Shown: positions 7,808 through 15,567, counted from the first letter of the stretch. The stretch is DNA of 64,000 bases from an uncultured Clostridia bacterium (GCA_944336975.1 CALVLH010000002.1:94749-158748), one strand, 5' to 3'. Notes: generated by a model from the sequence alone, not told the origin. A program made the numbers and translations.

Positions 7808-8128
7808 CGCCGCCTGACCGCGCCCTCGGACGCGCCACCTTGCGGAATGGAAGGCCGTTCGCGGTCTTCCTTGCCTTTCCCCCGACCGTGCCCGCACGCA
7901 CTCCTGTCCCCGAAGGATATGCCCGCCATGCCCGAGCCTTCTGCCCGAAAGCACCCATGTCCGCGCGTTCCGTCTCGAAGCCCCATGCCCGAAACAAAAG
8001 GAGCGGTGAGGCGACCATGGTCGCCTCACCGCTCCTTTTGCGTTTTTTCAAAACTGCCCTCACGCGCCGCTCTTGGGAAAACTTCCCGCCGCCGTCCCTT
8101 CGGGGCGCGGCTCATGCAGTTTCCCGTT
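7808..8128. other. Intergenic stretch without a supported gene
   Basis: Between the queT terminator and the HAD gene. Open frames here on both strands are short, arginine/proline-rich and lack ribosome sites. The only strong structure is the 44-bp palindrome at 7996-8039. Confidence 0.5.
7996..8039. repeat. 44-bp perfect palindrome, probable bidirectional terminator
   Basis: Two 22-base arms without a mismatch (left arm begins AAAAGGAGCGG, centre CCATGG, right arm ends CCGCTCCTTTT). The A-run/T-run ends fit a terminator that works in both directions, here between convergent queT and the leftward HAD gene cluster. Confidence 0.75.
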
Positions 8129-8845
8129 TCATTCTCCGCCGAGCAAGGGGATGAGCTCGGTCAGGAGGGCGATCTCCCCCGCAAGCGGAATGTGTCCGGG
8201 GCGAGCCGCCCCTCTGCGATTGAACCACACGCAATCCATGCCCGCCGCCGCGGCGCCCGCCGCGTCGCTGGAAAGCGAATCGCCCACCATCAGGCATTCG
8301 GAAACATCCCCGCCGATCGCGCGGAGCATTTTATCGAAAAAGGCGCGCGTCGGCTTGATCGCTCCCATCTCCTCCGAGATGTACAACCCCGAAAGGAAGG
8401 GCAGAAATGCCGAAAGGCGGCTCCTCTGCATGGCGGAAAGCCCGTTGGTCGCGACGAACACGCGGTATTTTCTCGAAAGGGCGCGCACCGTCTCTTCCGC
8501 CCCTTCGACGGGCGACGAGGGAGCGCTCAGTTCGCGCATGAACGCCTCCTGCGCCGCCGCCCGTCTGCCGTTGAGCCCGATCTTTTGCTCCACGAAATCG
8601 AACAGCGAACGGACGTGATCGAGATACATCCCGTGATACCCCGCCTGCACTGCGGGCAGGTGCACGTCGTTCAGCCCCAGATCGTTCCAGTTCTTTGCCG
8701 AATACGCCCAGCACGTCTCCACTTCTTCCGCGCCCGCGCACACGCCCGCCTCGCGGAATGCCGCCAAAAAGGCGCGGCGCTCGTCCGCGTCGAAGTCGAT
8801 GAGCGTATGATCGGCGTCAAATACGATGTTGCGGTATTGCTTCAT
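8129..8845 (-). CDS. HAD-superfamily phosphatase, YjjG-like
   Basis: 238 residues. Motif I FDADHTLIDFD (residues 9-19) with the two catalytic Asp, an alpha-helical cap, motif II (VFVATNGL), motif III lysine (GAIKPTRAFFD) and motif IV MVGDSLSSDAAGAAAAGMDCVW. This is the order of HAD subfamily IA; the closest recognisable group is YjjG/YfnB nucleotide phosphatases. Last gene of a leftward cluster, 1 bp from the small gene upstream. Confidence 0.88.
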   Translation of the reverse strand: MKQYRNIVFDADHTLIDFDADERRAFLAAFREAGVCAGAEEVETCWAYSAKNWNDLGLNDVHLPAVQAGYHGMYLDHVRSLFDFVEQKIGLNGRRAAAQEAFMRELSAPSSPVEGAEETVRALSRKYRVFVATNGLSAMQRSRLSAFLPFLSGLYISEEMGAIKPTRAFFDKMLRAIGGDVSECLMVGDSLSSDAAGAAAAGMDCVWFNRRGAARPGHIPLAGEIALLTELIPLLGGE

Positions 8846-8846
8846 G

Positions 8847-9050
8847 TCACCAATCCTGTTTTTTCAGCGTCTTGTCCTTGACGTCGTCGTAATATTCAAA
8901 GTATTTCCTCTTCCACTCGGCGAAGGAGACGGGTTTTTCCTGCCCCGACGTCGCTTCGAGATATTCCCTCAGTTCCTCGGGCGTGAAATCCCCCTCGTCC
9001 ACCTCCCCGTCGAAGGACGAAAACAATTTCATGAGATCGTATTCGGACAT
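8847..9050 (-). CDS. Small acidic protein of unknown function
   Basis: 67 residues, strongly acidic in the N-terminal half (FDGEVDEGDFTPEELREYLE), basic and aromatic at the end (EWKRKYFEYYDD). No membrane segment or known family. Its start lies inside the end of the upstream hydrolase gene (22-bp overlap) and its stop is 1 bp before the HAD gene, so it is translated within this operon. Confidence 0.65.
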   Translation of the reverse strand: MSEYDLMKLFSSFDGEVDEGDFTPEELREYLEATSGQEKPVSFAEWKRKYFEYYDDVKDKTLKKQDW

Positions 9051-10114
9051 ATTCCCCTCCCCGCGCTTTCAAAGAATGCGTCCAACTCGTCGAACAGCGC
9101 GTCGTCCGTCTCGGAAAGCGCGATCCGCTCCTCCCTTCCGATGGGCGCGTAAAATTCCTCTTCCGCGCGCTTGTTGACGAACATCCCGTAAGTGTCCGTC
9201 GCCGCGTGGAAGCGGGTATCCTGCACGCGGTTGCGCTCACAGCCCCTTTCGCTCAGCCAGCCGTTAAGATGCGTTCTTCCGGGCAACAGGCGGAAGCGCA
9301 CCCGCGCCCCCTCTCCTTCCAGCGCGGCGCGGCGGGCATATACGGACGCCCCGTCCGCGCGGATGACCTCGTCGTATTCGGAATGCAGGATATAAAATCG
9401 GGTGTCCTTTGCCTTGCGGATCCCCTTTTCCGCGGTGCGGTACATCCCCGTGCCGAAGCGCAAAAACTGCATGAGCCGCAACGGGGGATAGACGAAACGC
9501 GCGAAGTCCACCGACGCGCTCGCCGTGCTCTCGAAGAGCATACGGCAGGGATCGTTGAATCCCGAAAGGCTGACGACGCCGCGCACCCGCGGGTGCGGCG
9601 CGAGACAGAACACCGCGCAGACGGCATAGCCGCCCCAGCTGTGCCCGTACAGATAAAAATCCAACCCCGAAAACGACGGTTCTTTCTCCGCATACGAAAG
9701 CACGCGGTCGAGATCGATCGCCGATTGCGGCAACCCCCTCTGCGTGTTCCCCGAAGAATTTCCGCTCCCGACCGCGTCGTAGAGCAGGACGGCGTACCCG
9801 CGCGAAAGAAAGGCGCGCGCGGTGCCGAAATACCCCTCCCCGCGGTCGCGGATCCCGTGCGACAGGATGACCAGCCCCTTTTCCCGTTCCGCCCGCATGA
9901 GATAGGCGGCGAGCCGCTTCTTCCTGCCGTAGGGGATGAATCTCCGCTCGACGGATATTTCGGGAACGTCGGAAAAGAGCACGGTGCGGGAATGGGTGTG
10001 GTCCGCGCGATGATACAGCAGGCGGAACACGATCCCGACCGTGAGCATACATACGAGAAAATACAAAACGACGGGCACCGCGATCGCGATCGCCGTCCAT
10101 AGCAAGATCTTCAC
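9029..10114 (-). CDS. Membrane-anchored alpha/beta hydrolase
   Basis: About 361 residues from GTG 10114, which has AAAGGAGG upstream. N-terminal transmembrane anchor (about 3-27, LLWTAIAIAVPVVLYFLVCMLTVGI), then an alpha/beta-hydrolase domain: oxyanion region LSHGIRDRG, nucleophile elbow YGHSWGGYA (Ser), acid candidate in HSEYDEVIRAD and His in LLPGRTHLNGW. Serine hydrolase on the outer face of the membrane is likely (YqkD/YfkO-like lipase/peptidase group); substrate unknown. First gene after the DnaA-box array at 10.24-10.42 kb. Confidence 0.85.
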   Translation of the reverse strand: MKILLWTAIAIAVPVVLYFLVCMLTVGIVFRLLYHRADHTHSRTVLFSDVPEISVERRFIPYGRKKRLAAYLMRAEREKGLVILSHGIRDRGEGYFGTARAFLSRGYAVLLYDAVGSGNSSGNTQRGLPQSAIDLDRVLSYAEKEPSFSGLDFYLYGHSWGGYAVCAVFCLAPHPRVRGVVSLSGFNDPCRMLFESTASASVDFARFVYPPLRLMQFLRFGTGMYRTAEKGIRKAKDTRFYILHSEYDEVIRADGASVYARRAALEGEGARVRFRLLPGRTHLNGWLSERGCERNRVQDTRFHAATDTYGMFVNKRAEEEFYAPIGREERIALSETDDALFDELDAFFESAGRGICPNTIS

Positions 10115-10238
10115 GTCCCCTCCTTTTCGCCCGCGGACGAGCACCGCTCCTTGCCTTGCGGCAACGGACGATTTTTTGTTTCACTCTTTACAATTTGTCC
10201 TGCGCCGATTCCCGTGAAACTGCGCTTTGCGCCCCTCG

Positions 10239-10424
10239 TTTTCCACAGCGCTCCCCGCCCTTTGCTTCCGGAATCCCGCAAACTATCCACAAAAAATGTG
10301 CGGTATGTCGATAACCCGCCGCTTTTTTTGTCGGATTTCGTCTGAATATATGCGGATTTTTCGTATAATCGAAAAAGTTATCCACAAACGTGTGGAAAAA
10401 CGCTGTGGATAACCGTGTGGACAA
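10239..10424. other. DnaA-box array outside oriC
   Basis: AT-rich stretch with six DnaA-box-like 9-mers: TTTTCCACA (10239), CTATCCACA (10283), TTATCCACA (10378, perfect), TGTGGAAAA (10391), TGTGGATAA (10404, perfect reverse) and TGTGGACAA (10416). The last four are spaced 12-13 bp. It sits between two leftward genes, so it is not at a strand switch; it could titrate DnaA or regulate the flanking genes. Confidence 0.75.
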
Positions 10425-10450
10425 CTTTTCTGTTTTATGAGCGCCGCCGT

Positions 10451-10627
10451 TCAGCAGAAGCGGCGGGCAGTCTCGTCGTAGCGGTATCCGAGCCGTGCGA
10501 GCCGCGTTTCGATCTCGTCGCGATCCCACTCCATGTCGTCGCACAGCTCGTCCAGCGTGACGCCGCCGTCGCGCAGTTTCATGTTGACCAGGCTGAGAAG
10601 CATCGCGCCGTCCTGAGGCAGTTGCAT
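10451..10627 (-). CDS. DUF4250 family small protein
   Basis: 58 residues: begins MQLPQDGAMLLSLVNMKLRD and continues LDELCDDMEWDRDEIETRL, ending YDETARRFC. This matches the DUF4250 pattern (short protein starting MxLPxDxxMLLSxVNxKLRD) found in many Clostridia. Helix-turn-helix-like arrangement, function unknown. Strong ribosome site AAGGAGGGGATC directly before the ATG; the gene follows the cytidylate-kinase-like gene by about 10 bp. Confidence 0.85.
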   Translation of the reverse strand: MQLPQDGAMLLSLVNMKLRDGGVTLDELCDDMEWDRDEIETRLARLGYRYDETARRFC

Positions 10628-10637
10628 GATCCCCTCC

Positions 10638-11255
10638 TTATCCGCGCTCGAACCAGCGCACCGCGTATTCCGCGACCGCGAACGTGAGCTGTTTGATGTT
10701 CCAGCCCGTCGTGTTGACGATGAGATGATAGTTCCCGCGGTCGCCCCACTTCGCGTCCGTGATCATCTCGCGCAGTTTGGCGCGGTTTTTATCGATGGAG
10801 CGGATCTTGCGCGCCATCTGTTTGTCGGTGAGATGTTCGTCCTTGTCCGCGCGTTCGCGGCAACGCTGCAATTTGGACGCGGCGTCCGCGCACACGAAGA
10901 TGTTGAGCGGGGAATATTCGCGCAGGATGACGTCCGCGTTTCTGCCGACGATCACGCAGTCGCGCCCCGCCTTCGCGATGCTCTCGATCACCTTGCGCTG
11001 TTCGAGCAGTAAGCCCGTATGTGCGCTCTGCACGGCATAATATGCCGAAAAGGAATGCTTGAACGTGAGCGGAATGGTGTGCCAGGCAAAATGCCCGAGC
11101 TCCTGCTCGACGTACGTCTCGTTGAGCCCGCAGTTTTTGGCGATCTCGGTGACGATCTCGCGATCGTAATAGTCGAACCCGAGCACGTCCGAAAGGCGCT
11201 TGCCGAGTTCCCTGCCGCCGCTTCCGAATTCGCGGCTGATGGTGATGATCTTCAT
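10638..11255 (-). CDS. Cytidylate kinase-like family protein
   Basis: 205 residues. P-loop type start ISREFGSGGRELGKRLSDVLG (glycine-rich loop at residues 10-15, without the usual GKS/T lysine), then DCVIVGRNADVILREY and RCRERADKDEHLTDKQMARKIRSIDKNRAKL, the LID-like arginine-rich part of the cytidylate_kin2 family. True Cmk enzymes differ, so the phosphoryl acceptor is unknown. Good ribosome site (GGAGGCGGGGGA) and a full consensus promoter; first gene of the leftward unit containing DUF4250. Confidence 0.9.
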   Translation of the reverse strand: MKIITISREFGSGGRELGKRLSDVLGFDYYDREIVTEIAKNCGLNETYVEQELGHFAWHTIPLTFKHSFSAYYAVQSAHTGLLLEQRKVIESIAKAGRDCVIVGRNADVILREYSPLNIFVCADAASKLQRCRERADKDEHLTDKQMARKIRSIDKNRAKLREMITDAKWGDRGNYHLIVNTTGWNIKQLTFAVAEYAVRWFERG

Positions 11256-11285
11256 TCCCCCGCCTCCGTGTTGCGATTATGAGAT

Positions 11286-11314
11286 ATTATAGTACAAAGC
11301 GGGCGCGATGTCAA
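11286..11314 (-). promoter_or_regulatory. Consensus sigma-A promoter of the cytidylate-kinase-like operon
   Basis: Minus strand TTGACA (11309-11314), 17 bp, TATAAT (11286-11291), 30 bp before the start codon. Confidence 0.85.
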
Positions 11315-11505
11315 GACCGCCTGCCGATTTTTCGCGCGATTTTCGCCGTTCCGCTCCTCCGCGCCGACGGGAAATACGCCCGTTTTTCTGTCCGCCTTGC
11401 TGTTTTTTTGCGCGTTTTTGCCCTTGTTTTGCGATTTTTCTCGCCTTTTCCTCCTTGAATGGCGTATTTTTCCGCCTCTGCCAGAATCCCACCTGCGTTT
11501 TTTCC
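11315..11505. other. Intergenic, no gene seen
   Basis: Pyrimidine-rich on the plus strand, with only basic, repetitive shadow frames. It separates two divergent promoters (11286-11314 leftward, 11506-11535 rightward). Confidence 0.4.
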
Positions 11506-11535
11506 TTGCGCGGACGCATAATTCTCTGTTATCCT
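11506..11535 (+). promoter_or_regulatory. Probable promoter of the NlpC/P60 lipoprotein gene
   Basis: TTGCGC (11506-11511), 18 bp, TATCCT (11530-11535), 38 bp before the ATG; AAAAAAGGACGG provides the ribosome site. Confidence 0.45.
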
Positions 11536-11572
11536 GTGATCGTGAAACGATAAAAAAGGACGGTAAACTACC

Positions 11573-12409
11573 ATGAAAAAACTTGTAATATTGGCGGCTT
11601 CCGCTTTTCTGCTATCTTCCGCATTGCTTTTTTCCGCGTGCGGCCCCGCGGAGGACGCGGGAGCGCTTCCCGACGCGGGCGAGGAAGATCTTCTCCCCGA
11701 CCTGCCCGAAGAAACGCCCGAACGCCCCGAGGACGAGGAGCAGGAAACGCCCGAAGAACCCGAGAAAGAGATCCGCGCACAGTATATCTACGTCAACTAC
11801 AACGGGCTCAACGTGCGGGCGGGCGCAGGTACCGGCTACACCTCGCTCGGGACGGTGGAAAGCGACATCCTGCTCAAATATGTAGGCAGGACGGGGAATT
11901 GGTACGAAACGGTGTTCAAAAACCGCACCGCATACATCAGCGCGAACGAAATATACACCTCCGTCACCCTGCTCGACAAGGGGGAAACGGACGTGGAAAA
12001 CGTCATCGAACAGGGACTGCGCATGATGGGCGTACCCTACGTCTACGGCGCGGTGCGCCTGCACGACGGCAAGGGGAATTTCATCAAGGGCTTCACCATC
12101 AAGCAATTCGACTGCTCTTCTCTTATGCAATACATCTTTTATCAGGGCGCGGGCGTCCTGCTCAACACGACGACGCGCACGCAGGTCGTGCAGGGCAGAG
12201 AAGTGCCCCGCACGGAGATCCGCCGCGGCGACCTGCTCTTCTTCACCAACGCTTCCCGCTATCACAATACGGGCGTGGAGCGCATCGGGCACGTCGCCCT
12301 CTATCTCGGAAACAACTATATTCTGCACACCGCGTCCGATTACGCGAAGGTGGAACAGATCTCCGCGAAGCGTTGGAGCTATTTCGTCAGCGCGCGCAGG
12401 ATGCTCTGA
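11573..12409 (+). CDS. SH3-NlpC/P60 cell-wall hydrolase lipoprotein
   Basis: 278 residues. Lipoprotein signal (ILAASAFLLSSALLFSACG, lipobox LFSAC, Cys 23), an acidic/proline linker (about 25-65), a bacterial SH3 domain (about 66-125, GLNVRAGAGTGYTSLGTV), then an NlpC/P60 domain (about 137-278) with catalytic Cys in QFDCSSLMQY, His in RIGHVALYLG and a third polar residue in HTASDY. Predicted peptidoglycan endopeptidase anchored in the membrane. Followed by an apparently independent promoter for the next gene. Confidence 0.93.
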   Translation: MKKLVILAASAFLLSSALLFSACGPAEDAGALPDAGEEDLLPDLPEETPERPEDEEQETPEEPEKEIRAQYIYVNYNGLNVRAGAGTGYTSLGTVESDILLKYVGRTGNWYETVFKNRTAYISANEIYTSVTLLDKGETDVENVIEQGLRMMGVPYVYGAVRLHDGKGNFIKGFTIKQFDCSSLMQYIFYQGAGVLLNTTTRTQVVQGREVPRTEIRRGDLLFFTNASRYHNTGVERIGHVALYLGNNYILHTASDYAKVEQISAKRWSYFVSARRML

Positions 12410-12415
12410 TTTTCC

Positions 12416-12444
12416 TTGCGCCGCGCGGGAAAACGTGATATAAT
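12416..12444 (+). promoter_or_regulatory. Promoter placed directly on the PHP gene start (leaderless)
   Basis: TTGCGC (12416-12421), 17 bp, TATAAT (12439-12444), six bases GCGGCT, then ATG 12451. No Shine-Dalgarno fits between. Confidence 0.65.
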
Positions 12445-12450
12445 GCGGCT

Positions 12451-13287
12451 ATGATACTCACAGACGTACACGTTCATACCGCTTTTTCCGCCGACGGAGA
12501 GAGCACGCTCGAAGAAACCGTCGCCGCCGCCCGCGCAAAGGGACTGCGCGTGCTCGGCGTATCCGAACACTTCGATTACGATTATCTCGCCGCGGGCGTG
12601 CTCGCCGAGGGCAAGCCCATCCCCTATACGGACGCGGAAGCGTACTTTTCCCGTATCCGCCGCCTGCAGGCGCGGGAAGCGGAACGCGGCGAACTGCGCC
12701 TTCTCGCGGGCGGGGAATACGGGTTCGCTCCCCTGGCGCAGTGTTTTGACCTGTATGAAGAACTCAACCGCACGCATCGCCCCGATTTCGTGGTCAACAG
12801 CGTGCATACCTGCGACGGATACGATTGCTATTTCGGCGAATATTTTGCGGGCAAGAGCAAGCGCGACGCCTATCTCGCCTATCTGGACCGCGTGCGCGAG
12901 AGCTTGGACGCGCCCTATCGTTACGACATCGTGGGACACATCGGCTATGTCGCGCGCAACGCGCCCTATCCCGATCCCGTCCTGCGCTATGAGGAATTTG
13001 CCGACGTCATCGACGACATCCTCAAAACGGTGATCGTGCGGCGCAAGATCTTGGAAGTGAACACCTCTTCCCGCACGGCGGGAACGCCCTTCCTCCCCGG
13101 CGCGGACATCCTGACGCGCTATTTCGAACTGGGCGGCAGGGAGATCTCTTTTGCCTCCGACGCGCACCGCGCGGACGCGCTCGCTCGCGGGCGGGAGACG
13201 GCGGTCGCCGCGCTCCGCACGATCGGCTTTACCTGTCTGAGCGTGCCCGACGGAGAAGAACGTTTTTTCGTTTCCCTGGAAGAATAA
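12451..13287 (+). CDS. PHP-domain phosphatase, histidinol-phosphatase-like
   Basis: 278 residues. PHP metal motifs: DVHVHTAFSADGE (His-x-His), SEHFDYDY (Glu-His), GGEYGF, VNSVHTCDGYD, DIVGHIGYVARN and FASDAHRADAL near the C-terminus. This is the HisK/HisJ group of the PHP superfamily; no his genes are near, so it may act on another phosphate ester. Start ATG 12451 lacks a ribosome site and follows a -10 element by 6 nt. Ends with a strong terminator. Confidence 0.88.
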   Translation: MILTDVHVHTAFSADGESTLEETVAAARAKGLRVLGVSEHFDYDYLAAGVLAEGKPIPYTDAEAYFSRIRRLQAREAERGELRLLAGGEYGFAPLAQCFDLYEELNRTHRPDFVVNSVHTCDGYDCYFGEYFAGKSKRDAYLAYLDRVRESLDAPYRYDIVGHIGYVARNAPYPDPVLRYEEFADVIDDILKTVIVRRKILEVNTSSRTAGTPFLPGADILTRYFELGGREISFASDAHRADALARGRETAVAALRTIGFTCLSVPDGEERFFVSLEE

Positions 13288-13293
13288 AAACGC

Positions 13294-13325
13294 GCCGCCC
13301 CGTCCGTTCGGACGGGGCGGCTTTT
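13294..13325 (+). terminator. Intrinsic terminator after PHP gene
   Basis: Stem GCCGCCCCGTCC (13294-13305), loop GTTC, GGACGGGGCGGC (13310-13321), TTTT. Confidence 0.9.
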
Positions 13326-13367
13326 CGTTCGGATCGCTTCAAAACGAGACCGTTTCCCCTCGCTTCG

Positions 13368-13401
13368 AAAACGCGCCCGCGGCTTGCCGCGGGCGCGTTT
13401 T
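13368..13401 (-). terminator. Terminator of the leftward Imm5-like/acyltransferase operon
   Basis: 16-bp stem AAAACGCGCCCGCGGC (13368-13383) with GCCGCGGGCGCGTTTT (13386-13401), 2-nt spacer; touches the stop codon of the Imm5-like gene. Symmetrical, so it could also work rightwards. Confidence 0.8.
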
Positions 13402-13928
13402 CAGACGATGAATTTTGCCCAGATCTCCCCCGCGCGGTCGCGCGAAGCAAATTTGTTCAGGCGCGCGACGTATTCCTCCGTGCGGGCGGCGATCGCAGTT
13501 CCCCCTTCTTCCGCGCCGAAGCGAAGCGCAAGCGCGGTCAGTTCATAGACGGGAAGCCCCATGGCATGGCGCACCGTATGCACGACCGAACAGCCCTGTC
13601 CTACCGCGTGACACAGCGCGGCGTCCGCCGCGTTTCCGCATTCCCGCGCAAGCGCGTGACAGGCGAGGATCTCCCGCCGCGCCGACGGCATGGTGATCTC
13701 TCCCGCCGCCCAGGTCCGGGCCGCGAAAACGGCGCGGAACGGCTCGTCCCCGCACGGGGCGAGCGAGCGCGCGATCTCCTCCGCGAACGAGAGCGCCCAC
13801 AGCGTAATCGTGCGGCAGTCTGCGTCCTCGAGCCGAAGCGCGAGCGGGAGCAGACATTCGTCCTGCGGGGAAAAGAGGATGCGATTGCCCCGTTTCAGGC
13901 GCGCCTGCGCGCTTACGGGCAGTCTCAT
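13401..13928 (-). CDS. Imm5-like putative immunity protein
   Basis: 175 residues from ATG 13928, which overlaps the previous stop as ATGA with AAAGGAAAAG upstream. All-helical: paired helical repeats RTWAAGEITMPSARREILACHALAREC and AALCHAVGQGCSVVHTVRHAMGLPVYELTALALRFG resemble the Imm5-like putative-immunity family. No toxin gene is next to it, and it is coupled to a phospholipid-type acyltransferase, so an immunity role is not supported by context; function open. Confidence 0.7.
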   Translation of the reverse strand: MRLPVSAQARLKRGNRILFSPQDECLLPLALRLEDADCRTITLWALSFAEEIARSLAPCGDEPFRAVFAARTWAAGEITMPSARREILACHALARECGNAADAALCHAVGQGCSVVHTVRHAMGLPVYELTALALRFGAEEGGTAIAARTEEYVARLNKFASRDRAGEIWAKFIV

Positions 13929-14737
13929 CCCTTTTCCTTTGCGGCCCGAACGCACTCTTCGTAGACGAGCGGCTTTGCGTACGCCTTCTCATATACCTCT
14001 TTCCACGCTCTTTCCGCCTCCGATTTCATCTTGGCGATCCGCGCCTCGCGCGGGAGCGTCTCGTCGGGATAGATCGCGGGGCAGATGTTGATGCGGAGCC
14101 TGCGGATCATCCCCCGTTTCGTCTTGCGGAAGGTGCAAAAGACGGGGACGACGGGCACGCCGAACTTGACCGCATGGTAGAACGCGCCCTCCTTCATGGG
14201 ACGCGGCTTCTGATACGCCACCCACATCGCCTGTTCCGCGTAAAAATTGACGATTTTTCCCTCTTTGAACAACTTGTCCATATACCGCCAGAGATTGCGC
14301 GTCGCCGATAGATTGGGGCTGAGGGGAAGCAGCTTGCCGTGGCGCAAAAACGCGCCCCCGATCCCCGTCTTGTTGTTCCAGGGCGCAACGGTATGCCAGG
14401 TGCGGAAATGCCCCGTCGCCTGACGGATGAACAGCGTGTCGAGATAGGAAAAATGGTTGCACACGCTGATCGCGCCCTTCCCCTTGAGGGGTTTGAGATT
14501 TTCCTTTCCCGTTACGCGCGCCCCGTATCCCAAGCGGATATACAGCGGGCCGAGCACGCGGAGCGCGCCGCACAAAAGCGCCGTCACCGCGCGATGGAAG
14601 GCGTTCTGCTCATATCTGAACGTTGCGTCGGGGATGCTCCAATTATGCCCGAACGGAATATAATCGTAATCGAACCTGCGATGGCGTTCCAGCGTGCGCT
14701 GAATGCCCTCGCGCTTTTGTAAAACGGAACTCTTCAC
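13925..14737 (-). CDS. 1-acylglycerol-3-phosphate acyltransferase family protein
   Basis: 270 residues from GTG 14737, preceded by AAAGGAGAG. PlsC-type acyltransferase: HX4D motif CNHFSYLDTLF, acceptor motif in GGAFLRHGKLLPLS, a divergent EGT motif (FYAEQAMW) and the proline motif VKFGVPVVPVF. Predicted to add the second acyl chain in phospholipid or a related lipid synthesis, at the inner face of the membrane. N-terminal ~55 residues precede the domain (IPFGHNWSIPDATF). Promoter at 14757-14785. Confidence 0.88.
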   Translation of the reverse strand: MKSSVLQKREGIQRTLERHRRFDYDYIPFGHNWSIPDATFRYEQNAFHRAVTALLCGALRVLGPLYIRLGYGARVTGKENLKPLKGKGAISVCNHFSYLDTLFIRQATGHFRTWHTVAPWNNKTGIGGAFLRHGKLLPLSPNLSATRNLWRYMDKLFKEGKIVNFYAEQAMWVAYQKPRPMKEGAFYHAVKFGVPVVPVFCTFRKTKRGMIRRLRINICPAIYPDETLPREARIAKMKSEAERAWKEVYEKAYAKPLVYEECVRAAKEKG

Positions 14738-14756
14738 GTTTTCTCTCCTTTTTTTT

Positions 14757-14785
14757 ATTGTATCTTTTTTTCGGAAAGATGTCAA
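14757..14785 (-). promoter_or_regulatory. Promoter of the acyltransferase operon
   Basis: Minus strand TTGACA (14780-14785), 17 bp, TACAAT (14757-14762); start codon 20 nt downstream. Confidence 0.8.
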
Positions 14786-14798
14786 GCGGTAAACAGAG

Positions 14799-14829
14799 GG
14801 GCGGGAAGCGCCTGCCGCGCTTCCCGCCC
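14799..14829 (-). terminator. Hairpin after the SSB-like gene
   Basis: 13-bp stem GGGCGGGAAGCGC (14799-14811) / GCGCTTCCCGCCC (14817-14829), 5-nt loop. Weak T-run, so terminator strength is uncertain. Confidence 0.6.
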
Positions 14830-14847
14830 TCTCGCGCACATGTGCGC

Positions 14848-15546
14848 TCAGCTGTTTTCGTAATGCCCTTCTCCCCCCGACGGCATGGCGTAGAGGTCGA
14901 ACTCTCCGTCCAGATCGAAATCCTCTTCCGAGTCGAACGCCGCGAGTTTGGAAACGGATACCTCGTACGCGGTCATGGTGACCGCTTCCGTCTCCGACAG
15001 TCGCTTCTGATATTCGCGGCTCTGGATCCTGCCCGAGAGCGCCACGCGGTCGCCCACGCGCAGGTTCTGCACGAAGCGCGCGTTCCTGCCCCACGCGATG
15101 CAGGGGATGTAATCGGACTTGTTGTACGCGCGGTTGACGGCGATGAGCAGATCGGCGATCTCGCGGTTGAAGGGCGTCGTGCGGTAGACGGGCGGCTTGC
15201 AGATATAGCCCGAGAGCACGATGCTGTTGGGATTGCGCGCGGGAGCCTCTTCGACGAGTTCGCGCACGAATACGGTGAGCATGAGCCGCGAACGCCCGTT
15301 TTCCAACTTGTTGTAGCTGCGGAACTGCCCCAGCGCACTGATGCGGCTGCCTTTTTTGAGGTCGTTGCCGCGGATGAGCCGCTCGGATATGGTGACGGGA
15401 AGGACGTCCGCCTGTCCCGAAAGGCGCATGACCTTGACGAACAGCTCGTAAAACCCCTCCCCGTAGATCTCGTGCGAGAAGGTCGCGTCGGAGACGATCT
15501 CCCCCGTCACGCACACTTTGTTGTTCTTTTCCGCATTGTTGTTCAT
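14848..15546 (-). CDS. Single-stranded DNA-binding protein-like, two OB folds
   Basis: 232 residues. Two tandem SSB-like OB folds: first about 10-100 (KVCVTGEIVSDATFSHEIYGEGFYELFVKVMRLSG...ISALGQFRSYN), second about 105-190 (NSIVLSGYICKPPVYRTTPFNREIADLLIAVNRAYNKSDYIPCIAWGRNARFVQNLRVGDRVALSGRIQSREYQ). Ends with an acidic tail (EEDFDLDGEFD), similar in charge though not in sequence to the SSB protein-interaction tip. Not in the usual rpsF-ssb-rpsR setting, so probably a second, specialised SSB. Follows the deacetylase by 21 bp. Confidence 0.8.
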   Translation of the reverse strand: MNNNAEKNNKVCVTGEIVSDATFSHEIYGEGFYELFVKVMRLSGQADVLPVTISERLIRGNDLKKGSRISALGQFRSYNKLENGRSRLMLTVFVRELVEEAPARNPNSIVLSGYICKPPVYRTTPFNREIADLLIAVNRAYNKSDYIPCIAWGRNARFVQNLRVGDRVALSGRIQSREYQKRLSETEAVTMTAYEVSVSKLAAFDSEEDFDLDGEFDLYAMPSGGEGHYENS

Positions 15547-15567
15547 AGAGTACCTCCGATGAGTATT

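Noticed and set aside
10239-10424. This array as the main replication origin
   Set aside because: No strand switch of genes here, whereas the switch and dnaN are at 39.4-39.8 kb.
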